51,390 nucleotides of DNA from positions 1-51,390 of the forward strand of contig JBCCGK010000084.1 in NCBI GenBank assembly GCA_039029315.1, read 5' to 3'. A program made the translations under genes and the position numbers. This DNA comes from JBCCCJ01 sp039029315. GTDB lineage: Bacteria; Bacteroidota; Bacteroidia; J057. Below the pieces are notes generated by a model. It saw only the letters and a list, made by a program, of their open reading frames with translations, did no database searches and was not told the origin of the DNA. Every line of letters begins with the position of its first letter. The first letter of the stretch is position 1. This document shows positions 42,068 through 50,101 of this stretch, one piece after another.

Positions 42068-42907
42068 ATGAGAACAATTTTCTTTTTCGTGGGTTTGGTA
42101 GGATTTTTTCTGAATACCCAACTTTCCGCACAAATCTCTACGCCTCCTGCAAGTCCTTTTAGCAAAGTTGAACAAGTAGTAGGACTGTCCGAAATTACAA
42201 TTGAATATTCTCGCCCCGGAGTAAAAGGTCGGGAAATCTTTGGTGATCTTGTCCCTTATGACAAGATCTGGAGAACTGGCGCTAATGCTTCCACCAAAAT
42301 CACCTTTAGTGATAATGTTACCATTGGTGGATTAAAGGCTCCCAAAGGCACATATGCGATATACTCAATCCCCGGAGAATCTGAATGGACAATTATGCTG
42401 TACAAAGATTTGGGACTGGGTGGTGGAGTAGCCAGATATGATGAAGCCAATGAATTGGGGCGATTCAAGGTAAATGCTGTAGATCTGCCTTTCTCTGTAG
42501 AAACCATGACAATCTCTGTAGGCGATATCACCAATGATGGCGCACATGTGCAAATCATGTGGGACAAAACATACCTGGCTCTTCCCGTTAAGGTTGAGGT
42601 AGATAAGCGTGTCATGGCAGCGATTGATAACGCAATGGCTGGACCAAGCAAAGGAGAATATTATCAGGCAGCATTGTACTACTACAACACTGATAGAGAC
42701 ATGGGACAGGCACTGGAGTGGATCAACAAGGCACTGGAAGACAATGAAAGATTTTGGAATGTGACCTGGAAAGCTCGTATATTAGGGAAAATGGGAAATA
42801 AAAAGGAAGCCATTGCTACTTCCAAAAAAGCCCTAGCCCTGGCCGAAAAAGCTAATAATGCTGACTATGTCAAGATTAACAATGATCTGATCGCTAGTTG
42901 GAAATAA
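42068..42907 (+). CDS. Secreted DUF2911 protein with helical C-terminal repeat
   Basis: The ATG at 42068 opens signal peptide MRTIFFFVGLVGFFLNTQLSAQ. One DUF2911 domain follows (VVGLSEITIEYSRPGVKGR, LVPYDKIWRTGANASTKI, APKGTYAIYSIP, WTIMLYKD). The last 75 residues (GEYYQAALYYYNTDRDMGQALEWINKALE...KKEAIATSKKALALAEKAN) form TPR-like helical pairs. This is the common full-length form of the family. Role unknown; exported, perhaps outer-membrane associated. A rho-independent terminator follows directly. Confidence 0.9.
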   Translation: MRTIFFFVGLVGFFLNTQLSAQISTPPASPFSKVEQVVGLSEITIEYSRPGVKGREIFGDLVPYDKIWRTGANASTKITFSDNVTIGGLKAPKGTYAIYSIPGESEWTIMLYKDLGLGGGVARYDEANELGRFKVNAVDLPFSVETMTISVGDITNDGAHVQIMWDKTYLALPVKVEVDKRVMAAIDNAMAGPSKGEYYQAALYYYNTDRDMGQALEWINKALEDNERFWNVTWKARILGKMGNKKEAIATSKKALALAEKANNADYVKINNDLIASWK

Positions 42908-42920
42908 AGCATAATAATTT

Positions 42921-42965
42921 AAGAAGGATGCTTTTTGGGGCGGCTTTCGGGTCGCCCTTCTTTTT
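42921..42965 (+). terminator. Intrinsic terminator after the DUF2911 gene
   Basis: Stem GGGCGGC (42938-42944) pairs with GTCGCCC (42951-42957) with one G-T pair, loop of six, followed by TTCTTTTT. An outer AAGAAGG (42921) can also pair with CCTTCTT (42956-42962). The T-run ends at the ATG of the next gene. Confidence 0.75.
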
Positions 42966-43355
42966 ATGAAATACTTAATTCCATACTCCCTCCTCTGTCT
43001 GTTTCTTACAGCAGCATTGATCTGTAAGGGACAGGATCAACAAAACAATTCCCTTCAGTTGAAACTTTTGGCCAATCTTGCTGTCAAAAATCAGCTTCTA
43101 AACAAGCCGCAGCCAGCATTGATTTCTCAGCCCAGACTGTCTGTACCTTCTCCCACCCATCCTGAAGTGAGCGAATGGTTTTTGCCAGAATATGCGCGTG
43201 AAAACCCGGCAAACTGGGCTCCATTATGTCATATGGAGGCAAATATCGAAAAACAATTACCAGTCGGGATCTGGATCAACTGGGAGGACTCCCCAGTGTG
43301 GAAAGATCAACTTCAGCAAACAGCTAGTCTGCGATTGCGCTTGTTTACCTTCTAG
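42966..43355 (+). CDS. Small exported hypothetical protein
   Basis: A 129-residue protein with a signal peptide (MKYLIPYSLLCLFLTAALIC, then KGQ). The Cys at 20 could also make it a lipoprotein. The mature part is unassigned, with a Pro/Ser-rich middle (NKPQPALISQPRLSVPSPTH) and a Trp-rich C-terminal segment (VGIWINWEDSPVWKDQL). The ATG is at the end of a terminator T-run, so read-through or a promoter within the DUF2911 gene is needed. Its TAG shares the palindrome CTAG with the stop of the convergent thioredoxin-SPOR gene. Possibly a real small gene, not a known family. Confidence 0.6.
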   Translation: MKYLIPYSLLCLFLTAALICKGQDQQNNSLQLKLLANLAVKNQLLNKPQPALISQPRLSVPSPTHPEVSEWFLPEYARENPANWAPLCHMEANIEKQLPVGIWINWEDSPVWKDQLQQTASLRLRLFTF

Positions 43356-44209
43356 AATCGCACATCCTTGCTGTCAAGAGACACGATCTTTGTAGTTCCG
43401 TAGCCTTTTTTGTTCAAATACTTTGTGGTGATCCTGGCTTCTTTGCGCGAGCTAAATGTCCCTATTATGATGTCGTATGAACCTTTGCCGTTGGATTGGA
43501 TCCAGATGCCTTTGTTCCAGGCCTTGGAGATCAGATCAGCTTGATGGAGAGCTATTTGATAGTCATCAGTCCTATACATGCTCACCCCCAATTTGTTCTT
43601 GAAGTCTTCTGGTGTCAGGGTCTCACCAATTCCTCTTAAATAAGGAGTGGCCTGATCCCAAACTTCTTCTGATGTGGCTGGCTGGAAAGAATCAGGTGCG
43701 ACGCGGAGACGATTGAGCTTGATGAGCTCTGGGGCGAGCTTGGGGTATTGATCAAGATTGGTAAAGCGCTGCATTTCGTTCCCTTCGGAATCTGTTATCA
43801 ACAAGGTTGGAAAACTTTCTATCCCAAACTGCCTCATGAGATCCCCGGATTTGGCCATGCCCGAGATATGATTGACTCCAATAGAAATGTATTCTCCCTG
43901 GAGAATTTCTCTTAACTCAGGATTGTTCCATGCTTGATTGAGGAAACTTTCGCAAGGAAAGCAATAGTCTGTTTCAAAATACATGAGGCACAATTTGTCC
44001 GATTCCTGTGCCTTGTGGAGCGCAGACTGAAAATTCAATTCAGTGAATAATTCCTGCTTGGGATTTTGCCTTAACTCCTGCCATTGTACGAGGCCAATGA
44101 ACAACAGAGATAACGTCATCAAGCCCAAAGAAAATTGTTGTAGGGATATTCTGTTCCAAATGCTGGGTTTTTGCTGATGGCGTACGCTGTTTTTTGAGTA
44201 TTGAGCCAT
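43352..44209 (-). CDS. Membrane-anchored thioredoxin-SPOR protein
   Basis: A 285-residue protein: cytoplasmic tail, membrane helix at about 25-42, then a thioredoxin fold with C83-F-P-C86 (LMYFETDYCFPCESFL) and the cis-proline segment FGIESFPTLLI. A linker leads to a C-terminal SPOR domain (SYDIIIGTFSSRKEARITTKYLNKKGYGTTKIV). SPOR domains bind peptidoglycan glycan strands stripped of stem peptides, often at the septum; the thioredoxin part should act on periplasmic thiols. A fusion of these two is uncommon. It is downstream of murQ (109-base gap), and the link to wall metabolism fits. A perfect inverted repeat touches its start codon. Confidence 0.85.
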   Translation of the reverse strand: MAQYSKNSVRHQQKPSIWNRISLQQFSLGLMTLSLLFIGLVQWQELRQNPKQELFTELNFQSALHKAQESDKLCLMYFETDYCFPCESFLNQAWNNPELREILQGEYISIGVNHISGMAKSGDLMRQFGIESFPTLLITDSEGNEMQRFTNLDQYPKLAPELIKLNRLRVAPDSFQPATSEEVWDQATPYLRGIGETLTPEDFKNKLGVSMYRTDDYQIALHQADLISKAWNKGIWIQSNGKGSYDIIIGTFSSRKEARITTKYLNKKGYGTTKIVSLDSKDVRF

Positions 44210-44250
44210 TTTTGGATATTATGAAAATATTATTTTTCTATATCCAAAAA
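44209..44250 (-). promoter_or_regulatory. Perfect inverted repeat at the thioredoxin-SPOR start codon
   Basis: TTTTTGGATAT (44209-44219) and ATATCCAAAAA (44240-44250), 11-base arms with a 20-base spacer, directly before the ATG. It could be an operator or an mRNA hairpin covering the start codon. The loop is A/T-only apart from three bases. Confidence 0.5.
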
Positions 44251-44318
44251 TAAATAAACAATGGATAGTATGTTCGATTATTGTTTGTGAAATGTAACAT
44301 GAATCGCCTGTCTCTCCT

Positions 44319-45140
44319 CTATCTCCTGTCTCTATCTTCCAGTATATGGAGAACAGCACGTACACTCTTATGCAATAACAGCAAGCGTTGAGCAGTAGCG
44401 GGATCTACTCCACTTAGGTCTGTAATCATTCTGGTTCCGCGTTCAATCAATTTGTTGTTACTCAATTGCATATCTATCATCTTATTGCCGATCACACGAC
44501 CTAGCTTGACCATTACACTGGTAGAGATCATGTTGAGAATCAATTTTTGAGCAGTGCCAGCCTTCATCCTTGTACTACCTGTAACGACTTCTGGACCCAC
44601 GACCGCTACAATTGGCAACTGAACTTTTTTCTCTAATGGACTGTCGGCATTACATGTAATGCCGACAGTAAGAATATTATGTTGATGACAAGCATCCATT
44701 GCTCCCAATACATAGGGAGTAGTCCCACTGGCCGTTATTCCGACCACTACATCGCCTTCGCTGACCTGATGCCTTTGAAGATCTTCCCACCCTTGAGTCA
44801 GGCTATCTTCTGCGAATTCCACCGCTTGATGCACCGCTTCCTTGCCACCTGCGATCAATCCAATTACCCAGCCAGATGGAACCCCATAGGTCGGCGGACA
44901 TTCAGAAGCATCCACAATCCCCAACCGTCCACTTGTTCCACTACCCAGATAAAACAACCGCCCTCCTTCTTGCATCTTTCCAAAAACCTGATCAATAACC
45001 AACTCTATTTGAGGCAGGATTCCAGCAATCACAAGTGGGACAGTTTGGTCTTCCTGATTGATTGCCTGGAGGAGTTCCAGGGTACTCATCTTGTCCAAAT
45101 GATCATATCTGGAATCCTGCTCTGTGGTTTTTTTGCTCAT
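44319..45140 (-). CDS. murQ: N-acetylmuramic acid 6-phosphate etherase
   Basis: A 273-residue SIS-fold enzyme with the MurQ signatures LGSGTSGRLGIVDASECPP (Glu80 at the catalytic position) and VVTGSTRMKAGTAQK. It cleaves the lactyl ether of MurNAc-6-P to give GlcNAc-6-P and D-lactate, a step of peptidoglycan recycling. The length is slightly below the usual 295-300, with a short C-terminus. It follows the nagB fusion gene by 14 bases; the product feeds the deacetylase/deaminase route encoded upstream. The C-terminal end is coded by a CT-rich repetitive stretch. Confidence 0.95.
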   Translation of the reverse strand: MSKKTTEQDSRYDHLDKMSTLELLQAINQEDQTVPLVIAGILPQIELVIDQVFGKMQEGGRLFYLGSGTSGRLGIVDASECPPTYGVPSGWVIGLIAGGKEAVHQAVEFAEDSLTQGWEDLQRHQVSEGDVVVGITASGTTPYVLGAMDACHQHNILTVGITCNADSPLEKKVQLPIVAVVGPEVVTGSTRMKAGTAQKLILNMISTSVMVKLGRVIGNKMIDMQLSNNKLIERGTRMITDLSGVDPATAQRLLLLHKSVRAVLHILEDRDRR

Positions 45141-45154
45141 ACTCTATCGGTTCC

Positions 45155-47071
45155 CTAAAAATGGTAACGAACAAAGGCTTCAATCGCTTCGTATTCTGGT
45201 AATCCTAACGAATCGTAGATCTTTGCAGTTGCGTGATTTCGGTCCTCAGCTCTTTGCCAAAATTCGCGACTATCATGACCCGGAAATAGTGCACTATCCT
45301 TTTGGGACTGATGACGGAAGACAGCTTCTCGCTTACGCTTGAGTTCCAATGGACTCAGTGGAACTGCCATCTCAATTTCTTCTACTCCCCATTCTTGCCA
45401 CGCACCACGATACAACCAAACCCAGCAATCCTTCATCCATGGCTCATCTTTTAGTCGCTCAATGGCCTGAAATATTGCCTGCAAACAGACTCTATGTGTA
45501 CCATGAGGATCGGATAGATCGCCTGCTGCATATATTTGGTGCGGCTGAATTTCCTGTAGCAAATCTACTGTCCGCTGAATGTCTTCTTCTCCCAAAGGTT
45601 GTTTTTTGACAAGTCCCGTTTCGTAAAATGGAAGGTTCATAAAATGTGCATGGCTATCGGGAATGCCACAATAGCGACAAGCTGACTTGGCCTCCCCTTT
45701 TCTGATGATTCCCTTAATATGTCGAATATCGGCAGAATCAGGTTGGCCAGGATCTTTACTTGCCAAAAATTGTCTGGCTTCCTGGTACATTTGCTCAATC
45801 TTCTGTGTATCCTGCTCAAACTCTTTGCTGAAATCCAGTGCAAAATCAATAAAGCGGATCGCAGCATCATCGAATACCGCAATATTCCCGGAGGTTTGAT
45901 AGGCCACATGCACCTCATGTCCCTGGTCTACCAGTCGGAGAAGGGTACCACCCATAGAGATGACATCATCATCTGGATGAGGGCTGAAGATCAATACTCG
46001 TTTGGGAAACGGAGATTTGCGCTCAGGTCGATTGGTATCATCAGCATTGGGTTTTCCTCCTGGCCAACCTGTGATGGTATGCTGGAGATCGTTGAATACC
46101 TGAATGTTGATTTGATAGGCTGTTCCTACTTCCGCAATCAGTTCGCCCATGCCATTCTCATTATAATCTTCATCTGTCAGTTTCAGAATCGGCTTGTCCA
46201 CTTTTTGGCACAACCAGACAATGGCTTTTCGGATCAGAGCTTCATCCCACTCGCAAGGACCAACCAACCAGGGAGCTTTTGCACGAGTGAGTTCTGCGGA
46301 AGACGCCTGATCGAGAATCACCTGGGCATTGTGATGACGCTGCAAATAGCTAGCAGGAACTAATTCGCTGATCGGGCCTTCGACTGCTTCCCGGATGACA
46401 GGAGCTTTGCCTTCGCCCCAGGCCATCATGATGACCGACTTGGCATCCATGATGGTCCCAACTCCCATCGTGATGGCTCGTCTTGGGACATTGTCTTCAT
46501 GGAAAAAATCACTGGCGGCATCTCTGATGGTAATATGATCCAGAGCGATCAATCTTGTTCGGGAGTCAATCGTAGATCCAGGTTCGTTGAATCCGATATG
46601 ACCTGTCCGACCAATTCCCAATATCTGGAGATCCATGCCTCCAAGTGCTTCAATTTTGTTCTCATAGTTTTGGCAATATTGTGCAATCTCTTCGACTGCC
46701 AGCGTGCCATCTGGAACATGAACATTGGCTGGATCGATGTCAATGTGATCAAATAGATACTCACGCATGAACCGATGATAACTCTGCAAGGCTTCTGGTT
46801 GCATGGGGAAGTATTCATCGAGGTTAAATGTTACCACATTGGCGAAGCTGAGTCCTTCTTCCTGATGAAGGCGGACCAGTTCATCATAAACACCGGTAGG
46901 GGTGGAGCCAGTGGCCAGACCCAGAACAGCCTTTTCTCCTTTGGATGCTTTGTGCCGAACAAGATCAGCAATTTGTCTGGCTACATCTTTGGAAGCGTCT
47001 GAAGAGTTGTCATAGACTCTGGTAGGAATTTTTTCGTAGCGATAGGTAGTTGGAAGAATGCTTGTTGTCAT
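45155..47071 (-). CDS. nagB: Glucosamine-6-phosphate deaminase fused to PIG-L/LmbE-type deacetylase
   Basis: Start taken at 47071; an ATG at 47110 would add 13 residues and leave 2 bases to deoR. The 638-residue protein has two domains. NagB (about 15-270): GLATGSTP, catalytic Asp85 in FNLDEYF, and His158 in GRTGHIGFNEPGS; it converts glucosamine-6-P to fructose-6-P and ammonia. The PIG-L/LmbE deacetylase-like domain (about 355-620) has H365-P-D-D-D369 (metal site) and a later GDLSDPHGTH. The fusion is common in Bacteroidota and would let one protein deacetylate GlcNAc-type sugars and deaminate the product. It is downstream of deoR and upstream of murQ in one operon. Confidence 0.93.
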   Translation of the reverse strand: MTTSILPTTYRYEKIPTRVYDNSSDASKDVARQIADLVRHKASKGEKAVLGLATGSTPTGVYDELVRLHQEEGLSFANVVTFNLDEYFPMQPEALQSYHRFMREYLFDHIDIDPANVHVPDGTLAVEEIAQYCQNYENKIEALGGMDLQILGIGRTGHIGFNEPGSTIDSRTRLIALDHITIRDAASDFFHEDNVPRRAITMGVGTIMDAKSVIMMAWGEGKAPVIREAVEGPISELVPASYLQRHHNAQVILDQASSAELTRAKAPWLVGPCEWDEALIRKAIVWLCQKVDKPILKLTDEDYNENGMGELIAEVGTAYQINIQVFNDLQHTITGWPGGKPNADDTNRPERKSPFPKRVLIFSPHPDDDVISMGGTLLRLVDQGHEVHVAYQTSGNIAVFDDAAIRFIDFALDFSKEFEQDTQKIEQMYQEARQFLASKDPGQPDSADIRHIKGIIRKGEAKSACRYCGIPDSHAHFMNLPFYETGLVKKQPLGEEDIQRTVDLLQEIQPHQIYAAGDLSDPHGTHRVCLQAIFQAIERLKDEPWMKDCWVWLYRGAWQEWGVEEIEMAVPLSPLELKRKREAVFRHQSQKDSALFPGHDSREFWQRAEDRNHATAKIYDSLGLPEYEAIEAFVRYHF

Positions 47072-47112
47072 TGTTTCAATTATTTTTTGTGAATGCTTAT
47101 TTTTTACCATTC

Positions 47113-47862
47113 CTAAATGATTTCTATTCCCATTTCTCTAAAAGGTCGCAAGCGAGGGTCCTTTCGTTCCATACTGCTTACGATACTGGAAATGAGTGGC
47201 GATTTGCCGATGATATATGGTTGAATGGTTCCTATTTTTTCTGTGATGACAGGGATAACGAGTTCATTAGAAGCCTGCAGCATTGCACGTTTTACTTTGG
47301 TTTCCTCCCAGTCAATTTCAGTGATCCCAATCTGAGGATGAAGACTCCTTGTCCCCAAAAAACAAATATCGGCGCGAAGGCCTTGTATCATTTCGATGAC
47401 CTCTTCTCCTACAGTTACTTGCGCCTGTTTGAGGAGTTTTCCGCCCATAAATATGATCTCAACATTCGGGTGATCCGTCAGTTCTACTGCTACAGGAATA
47501 CTGTTGGTAAAAATGGTGGCTGATAGATGTTGAGGAAAGTGCCTGGCTACTTCGACATTGGTGGTTCCGCCGTCCATGATGACAACCTGCTCCTGGCGGA
47601 CCAACTGGCTGGCTTTTTTTCCGATAATGATTTTCTCTTCATGTGCATAAATCTCTCTGTCCCGAAAAGGTACTGGGTTGAGGGAATGAGCAATAGCGCC
47701 TCCGTGAACTTTTTTTAATTGCCCTTTTTCTGCCAGCTCTTTCAAATCCCGGCGAATGGTGTCTTCAGATACAGATAAGGATTCGCTGAGTTCCACGGTC
47801 AATACCTTCTGATGTTGTTGGACCTGACTAAGAATAAGATGGTGTCGTTCTTCTTTCAGCAT
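47113..47862 (-). CDS. DeoR/GlpR-family transcriptional regulator
   Basis: A 249-residue regulator. The N-terminal winged helix covers 1-57 (LTVELSESLSVSEDTIRRDLKEL, LKKVHGGAI). The sugar-phosphate-binding DeoRC domain follows (VIMDGGTTNVEVARHF, IFTNSIPVAVEL, FMGG, CFLGTRSL). It probably senses an amino-sugar phosphate and represses the nagB-murQ operon and perhaps the divergent amidase-like gene. The upstream region has three TGTTTTTG repeats in phased order, listed separately. Confidence 0.92.
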   Translation of the reverse strand: MLKEERHHLILSQVQQHQKVLTVELSESLSVSEDTIRRDLKELAEKGQLKKVHGGAIAHSLNPVPFRDREIYAHEEKIIIGKKASQLVRQEQVVIMDGGTTNVEVARHFPQHLSATIFTNSIPVAVELTDHPNVEIIFMGGKLLKQAQVTVGEEVIEMIQGLRADICFLGTRSLHPQIGITEIDWEETKVKRAMLQASNELVIPVITEKIGTIQPYIIGKSPLISSIVSSMERKDPRLRPFREMGIEII

Positions 47863-47911
47863 AACTTTGCCGATTTATGCGTGTTTCGTTTGCAAGTATA
47901 CGGATAAAAAT

Positions 47912-47955
47912 TGTTTTTGTGCATGTTTTTGCATGAATTTTCGAATTTGTTTTTG
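47912..47955. promoter_or_regulatory. Three phased TGTTTTTG repeats, candidate DeoR operator
   Basis: Identical octamers TGTTTTTG start at 47912, 47924 and 47948, spaced 12 and 24 bases, so on nearly one face of the helix. They lie in the 139 bases between the divergent deoR and AmiE-like genes. GCATG-TTTTT-GCATG overlaps the second copy. A sequence TATACTTG on the minus strand (47893-47900) could be the -7 of deoR. Confidence 0.5.
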
Positions 47956-47956
47956 T

Positions 47957-47987
47957 TTTCTTAACATTGGATGATTCCTTATTATTG
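47957..47987 (+). promoter_or_regulatory. Putative promoter of the AmiE-like gene
   Basis: TTTC (47957-47960) and TATTATTG (47980-47987) are separated by 19 bases and match the Bacteroidota -33/-7 pattern (TTTG, TAnnTTTG) with one mismatch each. The ATG is 15 bases downstream. Confidence 0.4.
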
Positions 47988-48001
47988 CCAAAACTTCATC
48001 T

Positions 48002-49867
48002 ATGACCATTAATCGCCTTTTTTCACCAGGCACAGCCCGTGCAGTTTTTTGCTTGTTTGTTTGCATGCTTTGTTTTTCCCTGCTAGGAATTGGGCAGTTT
48101 TCTTCTGCCGAGATGGAGAAGAAAGGCATACTTCTCAGAAATGATGACCTGATCCCTGTCAAAGATTTGGCAACGACAACAGTATTGGTTGTTTCTATTG
48201 GAAGTGAAAGTCTGTCAAGTTTTCAAAAAACGGCGGCTTTGTATACCCGTATTACTTCACGACAAATTTCTTTGAGCCCGACCCGAGCCGAACTGGATCA
48301 GCTGATCGCTGAAGTACAACAGCATGATCTCTGTCTGGTCGGCCTGCATGGAATTTCACAGACTGAAATTGGACCCCCATATGTCTCTTCTTTGATTCAG
48401 TTGGTTCGAAGGCTAGCAGAAGAGCGGCACGTGATTGTTAGTTTGTTTGCAAGAGAAGATCGATTGCCTCAATTTCCGGGTATGGCAGTTGCAGCTGCTT
48501 TGCTACAAATCGATGGAGATGGACCAGAAGAGCAAGCCTGGGCTGCTCAGCTCATTTTTGGTGGAATGGGGGCAAAAGGCAAACTCAGTCTGAAATTAGG
48601 GCCCATGTTGCGAGAGGGAGATGGGATTATGATGGAAGGAGGTAGTCGTCTGGCGTATGTAAGTCCTGAATCCATCGGATGGGAGGCCGCCTCTCTGGAA
48701 TCAGATTTAGCGGCAGTGATAGAAGAAGGGCTTGAGCAGGAGGCCTATCCCGGCTGTCAGGTATTGGTCGCCAAAGATGGCAAAGTTGTCTTTCACAAAG
48801 CCTATGGTTACCACACCTATGATCGTCGGCACAAAGTCCGTCTGACAGACATTTATGACTATGCCTCTATGACTAAGGTTACTGGTGCCTTGCCGGTTTT
48901 GATGCAATTGGTTGATCAAGGCAAATTTGATCTGGATGAACCAATGGCTACCTATTGGCCAGACTTCAAGCGCTCGAACAAAAAGAAATTGATCGTACGA
49001 GAAATCCTGGCACATCAAGCGAAATTGAAAGCATGGATTGCCTATTATGAGGACACAAAAAAGAAAAATGGGGAATTCAAAGCAGGAATTTTTTCTCCTG
49101 ACTCTTCCGAAAAATATTCTGTGAAGGTTGGACGCTCTCTTTTTTTGAGTCAGACATACAGGAAGAAAATCTATAAGGCCATTCGAAAATCCCCCTTGAA
49201 TGCTGAACCTGGCTATTTGTATTCTGGCTTGAGTTTCTATCTGTACCCCTCCATCATTGAAGAACTGACAGGAACTTCTTATGAAGAGTACTGCAAGGCC
49301 TCCATTTATCAACCTTTGGGAGCACATACCATTACCTACAATGCCTGGAAGCACTTCCCGCTTGCTCAAATCGTGCCAACGGAGCAGGACTCCTTTTTCA
49401 GGAAAGAATTACTCCATGGATATGTGCATGACGAAGGGGCTTCCATGATGGGAGGCGTTTCCTCCAATGCAGGTTTGTTCAGCACAGCCAATGATCTGGC
49501 AAAACTTATGCAGATGTACCTGAACTATGGAACCTATGGAGGCAAGCGATACATCAATGAAGCCACTCTGAAAGAATTTACTCGCTATCAATATCCAGAT
49601 GAGGGCAATCGAAGAGGCCTGGGATTTGACAAGCCACTATTGGATACCCCAGAGGATGGATATGCTGCGCCATCTGCCAGCGCATTGAGTTTTGGGCATT
49701 CTGGCTATACGGGCACATTTGCCTGGGCAGATCCAGAGAATGGTTTGTTGTTCATCTTTTTTTCAAATCGGGTTCATCCTACAAGAAACAATCGTAAACT
49801 TTATGATCTGAGTCTTCGTCCGCGTATGCATGAGGTGATCTATCGGCATATGCAAGACCATCAGTAA
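48002..49867 (+). CDS. AmiE-like serine hydrolase with GH3 C-terminal remnant
   Basis: A 621-residue exported protein with signal peptide (AVFCLFVCMLCFSLLGIGQ). Residues about 38-225 resemble the C-terminal domain of GH3 beta-N-acetylglucosaminidases (GILLRNDDLIPVKDL, later GGMGAKGKLSL). The catalytic GH3 barrel that should precede it is missing. Residues about 232-615 are a PF00144 serine hydrolase: S289-M-T-K292, Y407-S-G409 and H566-S-G568. In Bacteroidota full-length GH3-serine hydrolase fusions occur, and B. subtilis AmiE, of the same hydrolase family, is an N-acetylmuramyl-L-alanine amidase acting with NagZ and MurQ. Its place opposite deoR-nagB-murQ makes a muropeptide amidase likely. 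The deletion removed the glycosidase. Confidence 0.88.
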   Translation: MTINRLFSPGTARAVFCLFVCMLCFSLLGIGQFSSAEMEKKGILLRNDDLIPVKDLATTTVLVVSIGSESLSSFQKTAALYTRITSRQISLSPTRAELDQLIAEVQQHDLCLVGLHGISQTEIGPPYVSSLIQLVRRLAEERHVIVSLFAREDRLPQFPGMAVAAALLQIDGDGPEEQAWAAQLIFGGMGAKGKLSLKLGPMLREGDGIMMEGGSRLAYVSPESIGWEAASLESDLAAVIEEGLEQEAYPGCQVLVAKDGKVVFHKAYGYHTYDRRHKVRLTDIYDYASMTKVTGALPVLMQLVDQGKFDLDEPMATYWPDFKRSNKKKLIVREILAHQAKLKAWIAYYEDTKKKNGEFKAGIFSPDSSEKYSVKVGRSLFLSQTYRKKIYKAIRKSPLNAEPGYLYSGLSFYLYPSIIEELTGTSYEEYCKASIYQPLGAHTITYNAWKHFPLAQIVPTEQDSFFRKELLHGYVHDEGASMMGGVSSNAGLFSTANDLAKLMQMYLNYGTYGGKRYINEATLKEFTRYQYPDEGNRRGLGFDKPLLDTPEDGYAAPSASALSFGHSGYTGTFAWADPENGLLFIFFSNRVHPTRNNRKLYDLSLRPRMHEVIYRHMQDHQ

Positions 49868-49959
49868 AAAGCAGATGGAATCTTTCCTGGAATTGCCAAC
49901 TCCTGGACAAGGTTAATTTGTATTGGGAGAAAGGGCATACATTGCCATTGTTCATTAGT

Positions 49960-49978
49960 GAGAGACTGTTTTGGAATC
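49960..49978. repeat. Solo end of the palindromic repeat family
   Basis: GAGAGACTGTTTTGGAATC is identical to the first 19 bases of the element at 3656-3820. The adjoining 49868-50101 region is A/T-rich and otherwise featureless. Probably a decayed copy or an insertion end. Confidence 0.55.
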
Positions 49979-50101
49979 AATGCTTCTAGTTTGAACATTT
50001 CCAACCAATTCACTATCTTAAAAACAGAATAGGATGCCATATAATATTTTATTTTTCGAAAAATTCATGATTGCATGAATTAGGCTTCTTATACTCCTGT
50101 C

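Noticed and set aside
44209..44250. Intrinsic terminator of murQ
   Set aside because: The stem is A/T-rich, ends at a start codon and is not followed by a T-run on the minus strand.
45719..46363. 214-codon plus-strand open frame inside nagB
   Set aside because: Antisense to the NagB/PIG-L coding sequence with catalytic motifs; no recognisable protein features.
48707..49369. 220-codon minus-strand open frame inside the AmiE-like gene
   Set aside because: Antisense to a well supported serine hydrolase; the Phe/Cys-rich translation is typical of a shadow frame.
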